The notes beneath the pieces are model-generated. The model was not told where the DNA came from. It saw nothing but the letters and a program-made list of their open reading frames with translations, and did no database searches. Positions 62,711 to 64,000 of a DNA stretch of 64,000 nt are shown piece by piece. The DNA is from Symbiodinium natans (Eukaryota; Sar; Dinophyceae; Suessiales; Symbiodiniaceae). Where the stretch lies: assembly GCA_905221605.1 (NCBI GenBank), contig CAJNDS010002164.1, forward strand, positions 461,001 through 525,000. The letters are read 5' to 3'. Numbering within the stretch: the first letter of the stretch is position 1; every line of letters starts with the position of its first letter. The position numbers were made by a program, and so were the translations under genes.

Positions 62711-64000
62711 ATGGGCCATTCTAGCCAGGAAGTGTTGAAGAGTGCTCTGAGTTGTCTGGCGTCCCTTCTTCTTTTTTGCCTTGCAGGCTTTCTCCAAGGT
62801 TGTATTGAGCAGACGCTGGACCCTTCTGAAGCATGGGTCGATACGTCGAACACAACGAGCACTGCGGAAGGGACGTTCTTAGCCACCAGCACAAGCCACA
62901 GTGCTGCAGCAATCACAACTCTAACAACGACGGCCACTGTCACCCTGACGACGACAACCACTTCTGTGCTTAGCACATGGTCATTTGCTGGAATCACATC
63001 CGCGGTGTCATTCCGTGTCGGCGAAGTGGACGTTTCGTGGCCTGCTGTGTTGAGCAGTGGTTCTCATGAACGCTTTGAGTACTTCTTGGCCTATGCCAGC
63101 AAGCCGACGAATCTTAGTGTGGAAGACATCCTAAACGCCTCGGACGATTCAGACGACTCTGACACAGACAGTGTGTCTGTTCTTCGGCTTGGAGACCAGT
63201 TGAATGTGTCGCTGAAGAACATGACGCCTAACACTACCGTCTCTTTGCTCGCCGTAGCCGCTGTCGTCGGACAAGATGAGATGTCGACGGATCAACGTAC
63301 GATTCATGTTGTGGTTGCAGGCATTGACAGCATCCTTGCAGAAGGCGCGACGGTGGTGCCTGTGAATGCCGGTGACGACCTCGAAGTAGAAGCCAACGCA
63401 TCCAGCATCAGCCTGCGTGCCACGCACAAGGCAGCCTTGCCTGAGATCTCAGATGGGTCTTGCTTGACAGGCACTGCCAGCTCCGGGGAGCCCCTCTTCG
63501 TCATCGTGGAGAACGTCTCTGTCCAGGGTCTCGTGCTTCTTGCAGATTCGCGGCCAGCAGCAATCACTGACGTTTACAAGCAGCTGCAGCTGGACACCAC
63601 CGTGTCGCTACCAGGCGAGGGCTCTGAGGGTTCTGGGGGTCGGCGCCTTCAGGGCCTGCAGAAGACCTGGTCGATGCTGAAGGCTGTGAACTTGGATTTC
63701 GGGTCGGGTCTGGACCTGGAGGGAGAGCTGCGCGCAAACGCGCAGGTTAGGGTGAGTCTCAGCATCGTTTTCCCCGGCATCATCAGCTCCATCCTGATTA
63801 CCACGGACTTCGACTGGTCTTTGAGAAGCAGCCTGACCTTCAGCAAGATGACAACCGTCCTGAGCAAAGAGGCCTCTGTCTCTGTCCCAATGCCCAAGCT
63901 TCCTCCCATCCCTACCCCCATACCCGGCGTGTGGATCCAGCTTGCCCCCTCTGTCTCTTTCAGTTCCGGTGCCACCGTTACTGCGCAGATGACATCAGCA
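62711..64000 (+). CDS. secreted Thr-rich protein, 3' end beyond window
   Basis: One frame is open from the ATG at 62711 to the window edge (430 codons). Residues about 9-32 (ALSCLASLLLFCLAGFLQGC) form a signal peptide or signal anchor. A Ser/Thr-rich linker follows (TTLTTTATVTLTTTTTSVL), then a beta-sandwich-like segment with VSWPAVL, FEYFLAYAS and NMTPNTTVSLLAVAAV, which resembles a fibronectin type III layout. It has an acidic DDSDDSDTD insert and several N-glycosylation sequons (NLS, NAS, NVS, NMT, NTT). A second beta domain (LDLEGELRANAQVRVSLSIV) includes PMPKLPPIPTPIPG. A surface or matrix protein is inferred; no family is assigned. A Py-rich run ending TTGCAG (62765-62787) could be a splice acceptor, which would shift the start. 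Confidence 0.65.
   Translation, partial: MGHSSQEVLKSALSCLASLLLFCLAGFLQGCIEQTLDPSEAWVDTSNTTSTAEGTFLATSTSHSAAAITTLTTTATVTLTTTTTSVLSTWSFAGITSAVSFRVGEVDVSWPAVLSSGSHERFEYFLAYASKPTNLSVEDILNASDDSDDSDTDSVSVLRLGDQLNVSLKNMTPNTTVSLLAVAAVVGQDEMSTDQRTIHVVVAGIDSILAEGATVVPVNAGDDLEVEANASSISLRATHKAALPEISDGSCLTGTASSGEPLFVIVENVSVQGLVLLADSRPAAITDVYKQLQLDTTVSLPGEGSEGSGGRRLQGLQKTWSMLKAVNLDFGSGLDLEGELRANAQVRVSLSIVFPGIISSILITTDFDWSLRSSLTFSKMTTVLSKEASVSVPMPKLPPIPTPIPGVWIQLAPSVSFSSGATVTAQMTSA

Noticed and set aside
1-64000. tRNA, rRNA, CRISPR arrays or bacterial operon signals
   Set aside because: None was seen by eye. The intron-rich structure is eukaryotic, and tandem repeats lack the spacer pattern of CRISPR.

Overview
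The window looks like nuclear DNA of a dinoflagellate (core dinoflagellate or Symbiodiniaceae-like; species not determined). The evidence is internal. Exons aligned by eye to conserved families can be joined in frame only if many introns begin with GC instead of GT. Telomere-type heptamers (TTTAGGG/CCCTAAA) are scattered through introns and spacers. Every gene I can support lies on the + strand. Introns carry small hairpin elements that resemble the introner elements reported from dinoflagellates. Family names rest on motif recognition alone; no search was run.

Layout. 1-9.4 kb: no recognisable gene; repeats, hairpin elements and one long unidentified reading frame. 9.56-12.16 kb: AlkB-family 2-oxoglutarate/Fe(II) oxygenase in several exons. 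12.83-14.66 kb: a RING-CH plus FHA protein, predicted membrane or soluble ubiquitin ligase. 14.7-17.8 kb: nothing recognised. 17.85-35.85 kb: one very large secreted or surface protein with a signal peptide, tandem Cys-rich repeats, three WSC domains, an F5/8 type C (discoidin) domain, a Thr-Pro linker, somatomedin-B-like knots, lectin-like units and at least three repeated modules I cannot assign to a family. 35.9-39.7 kb: a GT-rich microsatellite and a possible minus-strand membrane-protein remnant. 39.7-58.65 kb: an Hsp100 AAA+ unfoldase, closest to ClpC, broken into about 35 very short exons.

The Hsp100 gene is the most unusual part. A C45-family (acyl-CoA:6-APA acyltransferase-like, Ntn hydrolase) gene occupies the space between its first and second ATPase domains. 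A single intron of the second ATPase domain (54748-56915), whose flanking exons join in frame and in family register, holds two further complete genes: a WWE-like domain protein and a small acidic protein with a myristoylation/palmitoylation-type N-terminus. All nested genes share the host strand. The small acidic gene and its flanks occur again at 61.5-62.4 kb, between a GTGTCT microsatellite and telomere-like DNA. The window ends inside a signal-peptide-bearing, Thr-rich extracellular protein gene (62.7 kb to the edge).

The genes do not form an obvious pathway. The shared theme is genome architecture: same-strand genes, GC-AG introns, hairpin elements and telomere-like arrays placed close to exon ends.
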